This document shows, piece after piece, positions 21,842-32,600 of a stretch of 64,000 nucleotides of DNA. Position 1 is the stretch's first letter. Each line of letters starts with the position of its first letter. Under the pieces are notes generated by a model, which did no database searches, was not told the DNA's origin, and worked only from the letters and a program-made list of their open reading frames with translations. This DNA is from Saposhnikovia divaricata (Eukaryota > Streptophyta > Magnoliopsida > Apiales > Apiaceae): assembly GCA_036435485.1 (NCBI GenBank), contig CM071596.1:64715001-64779000 (forward strand). Reading direction: 5' to 3'. The translations under genes and the position numbers were made by a program.

Positions 21842-24073
21842 ATGTCAGAAATTCCTCCACCAACACCTACTGTTTCTGAAAAGGCTCCTACTACTGTGAG
21901 TCGTTATGAACCAATCAGGGTTCCTATTCTGAGGCCATTAGAGTATGCTATGTGGAAGGTCAAAATGACTATGTTTTTGGAGGCTACAGATCCAGAATAT
22001 CTTGACAGGATTTATGAAGGCCCTCACAATCCTACAAAGCTATCTGTTGCAGTTGCTGGTGAAGCAGCAAAAATGGTTCCAAAGGAAAAGAAGGACATGA
22101 CTCCTGAAGATCTATCATCAATTGCTAAGGATGCAAAAGTTAGGCATTTACTTCATAGTGCCTTAGACAATGTCATGTCTAACAAAGTCATTAACTGCAC
22201 CACTGCAAAAGAGATATGGGATGCACTTGAAGTCAGGTGTCAAGGAACTGCAGCTATTAAGAAGAATAGGAGAAACATAGTCACACAAGAGTATGAGCAT
22301 TTTGAGGCTAAGCCTGAAGAGACCATGACAGAAACATTTGATAGATTCTGTAAACTGATTAATGATCTGTCATTGGTCAACAAAGAGTATGATCTAGAAG
22401 ACTCGAATCTCAAGTTTCTTCTTTCTCTACCTGAAAAGTGGGATGTGAAAACAACCACTATTAGAGACAACTATGATCTTGCTGAAACAGAGATTGATGA
22501 AATTTATGGACTGCTCAAAACTTATGAATTGGAAATGGAGCAGAGAAACAGGAGATCAAGTAGAAAAGGAAAGTCTGTTGCTCTTAATGTTGAAGAGAAG
22601 CCTCAGAAGAAAGAGGCAACAAGAAGGAAAATGAAGGGAAAAGCTTTGGTCATACACTCAGAAAGTGATTCACCAAACTCTGATTATGATTCAAACTCTT
22701 CTGAATCATCTGACTCTGAGGATGATGAAGAAGAGATGAGAAAAATGGCTGTGCTAATGGTGAAAACTTTCAAGAAAATGGGCTTCAAGAATTTCAAGAA
22801 AGGAAAAAGGTTTTCTAGGGATTCAAATGAAGACAGGAAAAGCTACAGGAAGTCTGATAAGAGAGATTCTAAAGGGAAGAAGGATAAGTCTGAAATTCAA
22901 TGCTACAAGTGTAAGGAGATGGGTCACTATGCTCCTGAGTGCAAGAAGGGTAAAACTGGAAAGGTACTCTACACTAAAGGCAGAGATTGGGCAGATACTT
23001 CAGATTCTGATGAAGAAGTGAACTATGCTCTCATGGCTACTACTGAATCAGAATCCTCTGAAAATCAGGTACCTCCAACTACCTATGCTTATAATATTGA
23101 TGACATTGCTCAATTAAGAATTTTTCTTAAGTCATTGCATATAAGTTATAGGGATCAGACTTTAGAAAATGAGAGGATAAAAGCTGAAAATTCTGAACTT
23201 AAAGAGAGAAATAAACTTGTTGAAGAGAAACTTGAAAACATGCAACAAGTTCAGAAAGAGAGAGATGATGCTGTTTGCAAAGAACAGATTTTGCTTCAGA
23301 AATATAAACAACTAGAATCTGAGTTGGAGGGAGCAAATAAGAAAATTAGGACTTGGACTAATTCTGGAAAGGACACTCAACAGATTTTTCAAACAGACAC
23401 TGTTGGTCTAGGTTATAATGAGGAAGATGAACTTAGATTTCAAAATCAAGTTAAAGTCAGAACTAAATTTGTTCATGGAACCAGTAAATTTTTGTCTGAG
23501 AATGAAAAAGAAGCTGTCAAAAGAAAACCAGTAAAAACTAGTGTTAATCAGGTTAATATTGGTTCAATGACAGATAAACAACTCAAACATAAATTGAAGG
23601 AGTTAAAATCTGTTGAGAAAAAGAAAGTGTCAAACAAGAACAGAAATGGAAAAGTAGGCATCACTTCAGGAAATAAACCAATGCTTGCTAGTTATGCTCC
23701 AAGAAAGACATGTCATAACTGTGGTAGTACTAAGCATCTTGCAAATTTCTGCAAGAAAAATAAAAATATAAATTCTTTACCTACAAAGTCTGAGGTAAAG
23801 AAGGATTCTGCTAGAACTAAGCCACAGACTCTATGCACACACTGTGGAAGCACTTGGCATTCCATCTATACTTGCAGAAAATATCATGCTATCTATCATA
23901 ATTACTATGAACTGAAACCCAATCTAAAATGGGTTAAAGTTGATACTGCAAGTGCAAACACTGATACTGTTAGCTCAAACTCTGATAATGTTAATTCCGC
24001 TGCAAAAGCTAACAAAGTTAAGAATGCCAAAGGATCCAAGCAAGTCTGGATCCTTAAAACTAATCCTCAGTAA
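21842..24073 (+). CDS. gag: E4 Gag, 743 aa
   Basis: Structural protein of the particle. The N-terminal copia gag domain (~30-235) includes WKVKMTMFLEATDPEYLD. A lysine- and acid-rich hinge follows, then a CCHC knuckle (CYKCKEMGHYAPEC, ~354). A coiled coil spans ~435-500 (ENERIKAENSELKERNKLVE). Two further zinc fingers sit at ~624 (CHNCGSTKHLANFC) and ~665 (CTHCGSTWHSIYTC). Several zinc fingers and a long C-terminus are typical of Sireviruses and make it much longer than ordinary copia Gag. The start ATG is 47 bp after the PBS. It ends in TAA (24071-24073); pol follows in another frame after 10 bp. Intact. Confidence 0.92.
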   Translation: MSEIPPPTPTVSEKAPTTVSRYEPIRVPILRPLEYAMWKVKMTMFLEATDPEYLDRIYEGPHNPTKLSVAVAGEAAKMVPKEKKDMTPEDLSSIAKDAKVRHLLHSALDNVMSNKVINCTTAKEIWDALEVRCQGTAAIKKNRRNIVTQEYEHFEAKPEETMTETFDRFCKLINDLSLVNKEYDLEDSNLKFLLSLPEKWDVKTTTIRDNYDLAETEIDEIYGLLKTYELEMEQRNRRSSRKGKSVALNVEEKPQKKEATRRKMKGKALVIHSESDSPNSDYDSNSSESSDSEDDEEEMRKMAVLMVKTFKKMGFKNFKKGKRFSRDSNEDRKSYRKSDKRDSKGKKDKSEIQCYKCKEMGHYAPECKKGKTGKVLYTKGRDWADTSDSDEEVNYALMATTESESSENQVPPTTYAYNIDDIAQLRIFLKSLHISYRDQTLENERIKAENSELKERNKLVEEKLENMQQVQKERDDAVCKEQILLQKYKQLESELEGANKKIRTWTNSGKDTQQIFQTDTVGLGYNEEDELRFQNQVKVRTKFVHGTSKFLSENEKEAVKRKPVKTSVNQVNIGSMTDKQLKHKLKELKSVEKKKVSNKNRNGKVGITSGNKPMLASYAPRKTCHNCGSTKHLANFCKKNKNINSLPTKSEVKKDSARTKPQTLCTHCGSTWHSIYTCRKYHAIYHNYYELKPNLKWVKVDTASANTDTVSSNSDNVNSAAKANKVKNAKGSKQVWILKTNPQ

Positions 24074-24083
24074 TTGTTTGTGA

Positions 24084-27000
24084 TTGCAGGGTAACAGGGA
24101 GGCAACCCTAGTCGTGGACAGTGGATGTTCAGGACACATGACTGGAAATAAAGCCCTGCTATCAGAATATGAGGAGAAGGCTGGCCCAAAAGTTTCCTAT
24201 GGTGATGGCAATATAGGAAGAACATTGGGATATGGCAATATCAATCTTGGAAATGTCATCATCAACAATGTAGCTCATGTCCCAGGACTCAAGCATGACT
24301 TGCTATCTGTGAGTCAAATCTGTGACAAGGGATTTCATGTAAATTTCCAACCTGAATATTGTGAAGTTATCAGCAAATCTACAGGAAAGGTTGTTCTAGT
24401 TGGTCACAGGCAAAACAACATTTATGAAATCAAGCTTTTGATAGACTCTGTTGGAAAAGCTGTTTGCCTGTCTACAAGAATGTCTAGTGAAGAGAGTTGG
24501 AAGTGGCACAAGAAACTCTCACATTTGAACTTGAACAACATCAATGAATTGATCAGAAAGGATCTTGTAAGAGGACTCCCAAAGACCCCGTTAAATGTTG
24601 ATGGCCTATGTGACTCATGTCAGAAGGCTAAACAAAGGAAGTCATCTTTCAAGAGCAAAACAGAATCTTCTATCACTGATCCTCATCATCTTCTTCATGT
24701 TGATCTATTTGGTCCAGTAAATGTTATGTCTATTGCAAGGAAGAAATATGCTTTAGTCATTGTTGATGAATACACTAGATTCACCTGGGTGTATTTTCTA
24801 GCAAAGAAGGATGAAACTGCATCAACTCTGATGGAGCATGTGAAGCTTCTGGACAAAGGATCAAGCAACAAAGTGAGAATCATCAGAAGTGATAATGGAA
24901 CTGAGTTCAGAAATGCAACAATGGAAGAATTCTGCAAGGACAATGGAGTGAAACAAGAATTTTCAGCACCTGGTACACCACAACAAAATGGTGTAGTTGA
25001 AAGGAAAAATAGAACATTAATTGAAGCTGCCAGAACTATGCTTGATGAAGCAAAATTGCCAACTTATTTCTGGGCAGAAGCTGTTCAAACTGCTTGTTTT
25101 ACTCAAAATGCAACACTGATCAATAAGCATGGAAAGACACCATATGAGATGGTGAAGAAAAAGAAGCCTAACCTGAAATACTTTCATATTTTCGGGTGCA
25201 AATGTTTCGTTTTGAAGACTCATCCAGAACAGTTGACCAAGTTTGAGTTAAAGGCAGATGAAGGAATTTTTGTTGGCTATCCACTGTCAACAAAGGCATT
25301 CAGAGTTTACAATCTGAGAACTAAAGTGATCATGGAATCAATACATGTTTCTTTTGATGATAAGAAGATAACTGAACTTGAAGATAAAGACGAATATGAT
25401 CAACTGAACTTAGAAAATGAAGTTTTAAACTCTGATGAAGGAAACTCTGATGAAACAATTCTGACAGACTCTGTTGAAACAAACTCTGAACCTCTACTGG
25501 TAAATTCTGGAGAAACTTCTCAATCACAACAAAGAGGAGAATCAGTTGAGGGGGAGCATGATCAAGATGAAGACTCAAACACTGATACTGAGTCAACTGA
25601 AAAATCTGGATCAAACTCTGATGCTTCAAACTCTGAAAATTCAAATTCTGACTCTGGACAGTCAAGTTCAGGGGGAGTCTCAGAAAACGAAAATAGATCA
25701 CAACAGAATCAGGAGAGCATGGATCAAGGGGGAGGATCACATGCTGATAGAAGTCATTTGCCTTCTGCTAGGAAATGGACTAAATCACATACACCTGATT
25801 TGATAATTGGTGATCCAGATGCAAAAGTAAAGACAAGAAGTGCTACTGCAAGTGAATGTCTATTTCATGCATTCTTGTCTAAAAATGAACCAAAGAAAGT
25901 GGAAGAAGCTCTTCAAGATGCAGACTGGATAACAGCAATGCAGGAAGAGTTAAATGAATTTGAAAGAAATGAAGTTTGGACCCTTGTACCAAGGCCAAAG
26001 AACAGATCTATTGTTGGTACTAAATGGGTTTTCAGAAACAAGACTGACAGTGAAGGTGTTATCACGAGGAACAAGGCTAGACTGGTAGCAAAAGGTTATT
26101 CACAGCAGGAAGGAATAGATTATGATGAAACATTTGCTCCAGTAGCAAGATTGGAGGCAATCAGAATTTTTCTAGCATATGCCTCTCACAAGAAATTCAA
26201 AGTGTTCCAGATGGATGTGAAAAGTGCTTTTCTGAATGGAAAGCTTGAAGAAGAAGTGTTTGTTGAACAACCACCAGGATTTGTGGACCCCAAATATCCA
26301 GATTATGTCTACAGGCTAGATAAGGCACTATATGGACTTAAGCAGGCACCAAGAGCATGGTATGAGACACTTGCTCAGTTTCTTCTAGAAAGTGGATTCA
26401 ACAGAGGTACAATTGACAAAACTCTGTTTTATTTCAACCAAGGAAGTGACCTCCTTTTAGTTCAAATTTATGTTGATGACATCATCTTTGGGTCTACTAA
26501 TGATAAACTCTGTAAGAAGTTTGCCAAGCTCATGCAGTCTAGATATCAAATGAGCATGATGGGAGAGCTTAGTTACTTTCTAGGCCTACAGGTGAAACAA
26601 ACAGAAGATGGAATTTTCATTAATCAAGAAAAATACACCAGAAATCTTCTCAAGAAATTTGGTATGCTTGACTGTTCATCTGCATCAACTCCCATGGCAA
26701 CAGCAACTAAACTGGACAAAGACACAGGAGTTTCAGTGGATATGACAAATTTCAGGGGCATGATAGGATCTCTTCTATACTTGACAGCTAGTAGGCCTGA
26801 CATCATGTATGCAACCTGTCTTTGTGCAAGGTTTCAGGCAGATCCTAGAGAGCCACATCTGACAGCTGTGAAAAGAATCTTCAAGTATCTCAAGGGCACC
26901 ATATCATTAGGTCTGTGGTACCCCAGAGAATCAGATTTTAAGCTACTTGGATATTCTGATGCAGACTTTGCAGGCTGTAAGGTAGACAGAAAGAGCACTA

Positions 27001-27413
27001 GTGGAAGTTGTCAATTTCTTGGTGACAGACTTGTTTCCTGGTACAGCAAGAAACAGAAATCAATCTCCACATCTACAGCTGAAGCAGAGTATATTGCAGC
27101 TGGTAGCTGTTGTGCACAGATCTTATGGATGAAGAATCAATTGCTGGATTATGGATTGAGGTACAGTAATATACCTATTTACTGTGATAACCAAAGTGCT
27201 ATTGCTATGACAGGTAATCCAGTACAGCATTCAATGACCAAGCACATCAGCATAAGGTACCACTTCATCAGAGAACATGTGGAAGAAGGAAATATTGAAC
27301 TACATTTTGTCTCTACAGAACAACAGCTTGCAGATATCTTCACTAAACCATTGAGTGAAGTTACATTTACAAGGCTGGTTAATGAACTAGGAATGATCTC
27401 TGGTTCTGACTAG
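24084..27413 (+). CDS. pol: E4 Pol: protease, integrase, RT, RNase H (open frame, 1109 codons)
   Basis: The protease motif DSGCSGHMTG (~12) has the DSG form usual in Sireviruses. Integrase: zinc domain HKKLSH...CDSCQKAK (~142-185), then HVDLFGP (~206), SDNGTEF (~270) and GTPQQNGVVERKN (~297). An S/N/D-rich linker lies at ~450-560. RT spans ~620-870 with YVDDIIFGS (~796). RNase H has YSDADFAGC (~957), AEAEYIAA (~1000) and YCDNQSAI (~1033), ending near TKPLSE. All catalytic residues are visible and no stop interrupts them. The open frame has no ATG before the protease; upstream frames are closed by TAA 24071 and TGA 24081. Expression should need frameshifting or another recoding event, or this copy carries a small lesion there. 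Confidence 0.93.
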   Translation: MQGNREATLVVDSGCSGHMTGNKALLSEYEEKAGPKVSYGDGNIGRTLGYGNINLGNVIINNVAHVPGLKHDLLSVSQICDKGFHVNFQPEYCEVISKSTGKVVLVGHRQNNIYEIKLLIDSVGKAVCLSTRMSSEESWKWHKKLSHLNLNNINELIRKDLVRGLPKTPLNVDGLCDSCQKAKQRKSSFKSKTESSITDPHHLLHVDLFGPVNVMSIARKKYALVIVDEYTRFTWVYFLAKKDETASTLMEHVKLLDKGSSNKVRIIRSDNGTEFRNATMEEFCKDNGVKQEFSAPGTPQQNGVVERKNRTLIEAARTMLDEAKLPTYFWAEAVQTACFTQNATLINKHGKTPYEMVKKKKPNLKYFHIFGCKCFVLKTHPEQLTKFELKADEGIFVGYPLSTKAFRVYNLRTKVIMESIHVSFDDKKITELEDKDEYDQLNLENEVLNSDEGNSDETILTDSVETNSEPLLVNSGETSQSQQRGESVEGEHDQDEDSNTDTESTEKSGSNSDASNSENSNSDSGQSSSGGVSENENRSQQNQESMDQGGGSHADRSHLPSARKWTKSHTPDLIIGDPDAKVKTRSATASECLFHAFLSKNEPKKVEEALQDADWITAMQEELNEFERNEVWTLVPRPKNRSIVGTKWVFRNKTDSEGVITRNKARLVAKGYSQQEGIDYDETFAPVARLEAIRIFLAYASHKKFKVFQMDVKSAFLNGKLEEEVFVEQPPGFVDPKYPDYVYRLDKALYGLKQAPRAWYETLAQFLLESGFNRGTIDKTLFYFNQGSDLLLVQIYVDDIIFGSTNDKLCKKFAKLMQSRYQMSMMGELSYFLGLQVKQTEDGIFINQEKYTRNLLKKFGMLDCSSASTPMATATKLDKDTGVSVDMTNFRGMIGSLLYLTASRPDIMYATCLCARFQADPREPHLTAVKRIFKYLKGTISLGLWYPRESDFKLLGYSDADFAGCKVDRKSTSGSCQFLGDRLVSWYSKKQKSISTSTAEAEYIAAGSCCAQILWMKNQLLDYGLRYSNIPIYCDNQSAIAMTGNPVQHSMTKHISIRYHFIREHVEEGNIELHFVSTEQQLADIFTKPLSEVTFTRLVNELGMISGSD

Positions 27414-28530
27414 AAATGTTGGTTAGATTCAAACTTTACTTATGTGATGTATTAATCATATTTCCTGATTGGTTAAATACTAAGTGAACTCTGTTGATTA
27501 AACTCTGTTATGCATACTTTGTTAAACTCTGTCAGCATGTCTGTATGTCATACACTGTTAATAAGTTTGATAAACTCTGTGAACTTTGAGTTGATTTTTG
27601 TCTGAATGAAAACACCAATGAAGAAATATGTATGAAGCATGATTCTCAGCAATTAATCATGAATCTTTCTGAGTTATTGAGATCTAATCTTAGATTGTGC
27701 AGAAAGTTAACACAGCATGATACTGGCTCATATTTATAGCATCTCTTAGTTTATTTTGTCCTAAACTCTGAGTCTATAAATACTGTGTGCATTACCTTTC
27801 ATGAAGAACTACTGATGTTGATGAACTCTAAACTCTGTTAGTTATACTCTGATAAAATAAAATGTTTACTGCAATACCCCAAAGAAAGTGTATATAGGTT
27901 GTTATACTCCTTTGAGATTATGTTGGATACTAGGATGACCCAGGAACCTATTGGTATATAATATGTGCTAAAATTCTCTGATTTTTGGTGACTAGTTAAA
28001 TACTAGGATGACCCAGGAACTTATCAAAATGATAAGGGCTAAAATTTTTGAATTTTTGGTGACTGGTTCCAACCTTTGATTAATGGAATGAAAAATAAAA
28101 AAAAAAATGAAAAAAAAATGAAAAATATAAAAAAAAAATGTGTATATAAAGAGGGTATAAAATAAAAATTACTGTATAAAGTTCGAATACTTCAGAGTTT
28201 AGCTTTCATCATACAGTCAGTGTTTACTATGACAGTTTGTGCATCCAGTGTTTATTGATTTACTTTATGGATTTTATGAAAAATTAGATGCTCTAAAAAT
28301 TGACTTAGTAAACTCTGCTTCACACACACATATTCACAACTGTGCAATTTATGAAAGGGTTTCGATGATAAAGTTGGAGAATTGACAAACGCTGTTGATT
28401 CGTGATTTGTACTCTAAGTTAAATTTTCACTTGGACAATTTGAAAGTCTTGGAGTAAGTAGGGTTTTTTGACAACTGTTAATCAGTGGATAGTTGATGAA
28501 TGTGTTCTTTATATGATTACTTTAATTAGT
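27414..28530 (+). other. E4 non-coding region after pol, rich in AAACTCTG motifs
   Basis: No ORF. aaactctg or cagagttt occurs at least eight times between 27485 and 28320, the same motif as in the LTR palindromes. A direct repeat containing actaggatgacccaggaac appears at ~27930 and ~28003. An A-rich stretch lies at 28090-28140. Confidence 0.75.
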
Positions 28531-28823
28531 TTTCATATTCTTTTCTTGATGCATTTTCTTGAAGAACAGTTCATATAACTCAAATAACAGTTGCAGAACA
28601 CAATGAATATGATTAGAAAAGCAAAATTTTCATTGATAATAAGAAAGAGATTACAAACAAATATTACATATTTTTTGTTCTCTCTATCTGCTAATCTATT
28701 CAACAGGAAAGTAAAAGGTCCGTCCACACCACTCCATTGTTAGCAAAAATTCCCAGATCCCATCTTTGCCACTTTATTTGGGTGGAAGTTGAAGGGATAA
28801 GGTTATTTTTGCTGACATATTCA

Positions 28824-29081
28824 TTAACAATGGTTGGTGGTGGTGGATGAGGATGCCTTCGAGGAGAGCCATGCCAATGTTGCTTGGAGGGCAACATCGA
28901 TGTCGATCACCCTTGCAGGTTTCTCTCTCTCGAGCTCTTCCAGACCAGCATCCATTTGCAGCCACAGCGTCTCAAGCTGTCTTTTCCACTCAAACGCTTC
29001 AAACTCTTCACGAGTATAGCTGAAGATGTCTCTATTTTCGACAAGATGAAGGTTTTTCTCTTTGATGGTAAGGTTAGCCAT
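28824..29081 (-). CDS. Antisense 85-aa ORF inside E4, possible own transcription unit
   Basis: Reads against the retrotransposon. The ATG at 29081 sits in an excellent plant context (aacaATGGCT). A TATA-like ctatttaagg lies about 100 bp upstream (29178-29187 reversed). About 200 bp downstream, 28605-28680 reversed looks like a plant 3' end (T-rich, then tatcaatgaaaa). The protein is soluble, acidic and probably helical: REEFEAFEWKRQLETLWLQM, then LEELEREKPARVIDIDVALQ, with a Ser/Thr tail. No family is recognised. It could be a conserved antisense ORF of this lineage or a captured host gene; an exon further downstream on the minus strand is possible. The frame is short, so chance is not excluded. 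Confidence 0.5.
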   Translation of the reverse strand: MANLTIKEKNLHLVENRDIFSYTREEFEAFEWKRQLETLWLQMDAGLEELEREKPARVIDIDVALQATLAWLSSKASSSTTTNHC

Positions 29082-29177
29082 TGTTTTTCAAGAGTATTTG
29101 GTTTGAAAGGTTTGTGATTTTACAGGGGAGACTGAAAGGTTAAAGGTTTAATGAAATAATCTGATCAAGTCTCTAGG

Positions 29178-29187
29178 CCTTAAATAG
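29178..29187 (-). promoter_or_regulatory. TATA-like box of the antisense unit in E4
   Basis: Minus strand ctatttaagg, 97-106 bp upstream of the antisense ATG at 29081. Position and surroundings (tacccatct before it) fit a plant core promoter. No expression evidence. Confidence 0.4.
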
Positions 29188-29614
29188 AGATGGGTAAGAA
29201 CGAAGTCCTTAATCGCTTCGTATTCTGGTTATTAAAGGCAACAGGTAAACGTTTCAAATTCTGATTTTACTTGAGTCCAGATATTTTTAAAAGAGTATTA
29301 TTTGATTTTTGTTAAAATCAAATATTTTAATGTTTTAATTTTAATATACTCTTTTTAAAAATAGGCGCACATGACCCACTCGCCCTTAATGTGTCCCACT
29401 TACCTATTATCGTGTCCCACTACACATTAATCAAGGAACTGATTGAGTGTTTGTTACATAAGAGATTGAGTTTTTATTAATTTAATCACTTTTGTGTCCA
29501 AACGAGTTTGCTTTATTCTTACTCTCACAGTTTTCTTATTTTTCTCTTGGGCACTCACGCAAACACCTTTTCTACATTCATATCTTTTGGAAATTCTTGG
29601 AAATTCTTAACTCA

Positions 29615-32600
29615 ATGGCATCTAAAGCATTCACTGCTCTTGGCTTACGGTTTGTTCCTAATAACTATGAAGCTCCACTCTATCATGAACGCGTTCCAGA
29701 ATCGTTTCATCTCATGCAGAACTTTTTGAGGGATTCAGAGATTGGACAAGCTCTGACTGGACCTGCTACTCTTTCTGCGTCTCAAATTGCTTCATTCTGG
29801 CAGAACTCAGTTTATGTGGATGGAGGAGAAAGTGGAACTCCTACCATTATCTTCACCTATGAAGACCAAGACCATGTGATTACTCCACAGACTGTACGAG
29901 ATACGATGGGTTTTGACACACATACTTCTTATGCTCTGGTTAATGAAGGTTATCTGAGAGACATGCTACAGGAGATAGGTTACATGGAATCTCTTGACAA
30001 GCTTGGCAGTATAAAGCGACCAAATCTAAGAAAGGAATGGAATTTCTTCTTTGATTGCATAACAAGAACATTCCAGAAGAAAGTCACAAACTGGGATGCC
30101 ATTCCAATGGATAGTCTCCATATCGGGTATTCTTTGCTCTATGGTATTAATTTTGATTTTGGTCGATATGTTTTGATGAACTTAGGTGATAAATTGTCAG
30201 AGACTACCACTGTCTACTATGCTCGTTTCTGTCAAATGTTGTTCAATGCATGTGTACCTGGTCTTGAAATTGATGAAACTGATAAAGTTGATCCTTTTAG
30301 AGTCAATAAGCGCATATTCTCTGATATGACTAACAAGGATGTTGGTAAAGAAAATCTTCCTGAGTTTATCATGCCTCTTGCTCTACGAAATTTTCTAAAT
30401 CAACCACAAGAACCACAACAAGACCAACAGGAACCACAACATGATGCACCACAACAAGATGAACCTGAACAAGAACAACAACAATCTGAACCACATCTTG
30501 AACCTCAACCAGAATCAAACACTGAATCACCTGCAAAGCAATCTTCATTCACTTCAAACTCAAACTCTGATTCTCCATTAAAATCAAAGTCTAGATCTCA
30601 AGGTGTTAAGAAAGCACTTGCTGAAAGACATGCCAGTCTAAGACAGGCGGAAGAGACAAAGAGGCAATCAAAACGAAAATCTCCTGAAGCTGTTTACACT
30701 AGAAAAGGGAAGAGACTGAAAGCTCGAGCAAACATGCCTAAGTCACCACCTTGTGAAGAGGATTCAGATAATGTACCTCTAGCAAAACGAAGAAGAGTGA
30801 TATTCTCTGATTCTGTGGATGAAGATATTGAAGTTCCAGAGGTTGTTTCACAGCAAACACCTCCTGTTGAGGTTGAGAAGGATGTAATACCTGAGAAGGA
30901 TGTAATACCTGAGAAGGATGTAATACCTGCAGAGGATGTAATACCTGCAGAGGATGTAATACCTGCAGAGGATGTAATGCCTGCAGAGGATAAAATTCCT
31001 GCAGCAGAGGATGCAAGAGATGGTGTTTCTCCAATAAATGCTGTTCATGATTCATTTATGCCATTTTCTGAGTCTATTTCTAATATTGGTGTAGTTGATC
31101 AACTTACATCTGTACCTTCTGAAGCTGTGGCATCTCATACTGAGATAATATCTGATGTTCATCACACTGTTGAAGAAGGTGAAGAAATTGATCAGGCAAC
31201 AAAAGTAACTTCTCAGTCAATGCCTGTTGCTGAGCCTGAGCAACATGAAGAAAACTCTGAAAAGCCTACAGAAGATATTGCTAAATCTATAGCTGAAGAT
31301 GAACCAGTTAAAGCTACAAGTGTTGAAGCTGAAGGTGACAGTAGTGCAAACTCTGATACTTCTCTGAGTGCACCAGTACAAACTGATGATAAACATACAC
31401 CTTTTTCTCAACCTTGTAGTTCTCATGAAGTTGAGAGAGCACAATTTGCCAAGAATGCTGCTGAATGGTACAAAGAAGATTGTATTTTTCCATCAGGAAG
31501 AGCAGCTAAGTTTATTAAGCAAAGTGCTGATACTATCTCTAATCCAGAGATTCTTTCTTGCTTGAAAGCAACTATAGTTCAAGTTAAAACTTTGGATAGA
31601 CGATTTGATGATACTAATTTGGCAATCACTTCTTTGCGAAATGAGGTTGTAGCTAGAGAGATGAAAATGGAAACACATTCAAAACTAGTGACTACAAAAT
31701 TCTCTAAAGCTCAAGACAATATCCTTGCCAGACTGAGTAAAGTTGAAGAGAATCAGTCTGATTTATCTGCTAAAATTGATTCTATTGCTACCTCTCTGGA
31801 GTTAATTACTTCTATCCTTATGCCTGATGATGTCAAAAAGGGGGAGAGAGTTGTCAGAAGGGATAGTTCTGGAGATGGAGGGGCAAGTAACAAAGACAAA
31901 GGAAAGAAAAAGGCTGAGGAGGTTCAAACTCTGAGAACTAGTAAGTCATTCAAATCACAGTCTGTTGGGAGAAATACTGATACTCAAGGAACTTCAAGGA
32001 CCAAGAGTTTACTGTTATCTTCAAATCCACAAACTGATGAAGAGTTGGCTGCTAAGTTGTTCATTGAAGAGAATGAGGAAGGAGTAACGATTGAAGACAT
32101 TGAAGCTGAGGAAAAGAGTTTACATGAAGAACATCTTAAAGCTTTAAAGTCTGATAAGGTACAAAAAGAAAAAGCTCCTAGGCCTGTTCTTAAAGGCGTT
32201 GTGATCAAGGAAAATGTTGATGCTGATCAAAGATCACATTTATCTAAGAAATCAACAGAAGCTGAAGCTAAACACAAGCTGAAAGGCATTGCTATGGAAG
32301 GAGAAGATTCAAAGAAGAAAGATACAACCTCTGTTGCTACACAAGTTGTGTTTAAACCTCTATCTTCTCAGTTGAAATCAGTTTTTGGTAAAGGAACACT
32401 TCATGATCCAGATGTGTTATCTGGAGTCTCAATGAATATTTCTGATGGAAAAGCTTTATCTGGTAAGATTGGAAATAATAAGGCTGGATTAGGCTCACAT
32501 AGAGACAGAAGGCAATATACTGGTCCTAGAGATCCTTCTTCACTGGCTGTTCCAGGTCGTGGTGTACCTCAAGAGAGTCTGGATAGACTGGAATCAGTGC

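Noticed and set aside
25330..25803. Overlapping ORFs opposite and beside E4 pol (136 and 85 codons)
   Set aside because: Shadows of the Ser/Asp-rich pol linker caused by its codon bias.
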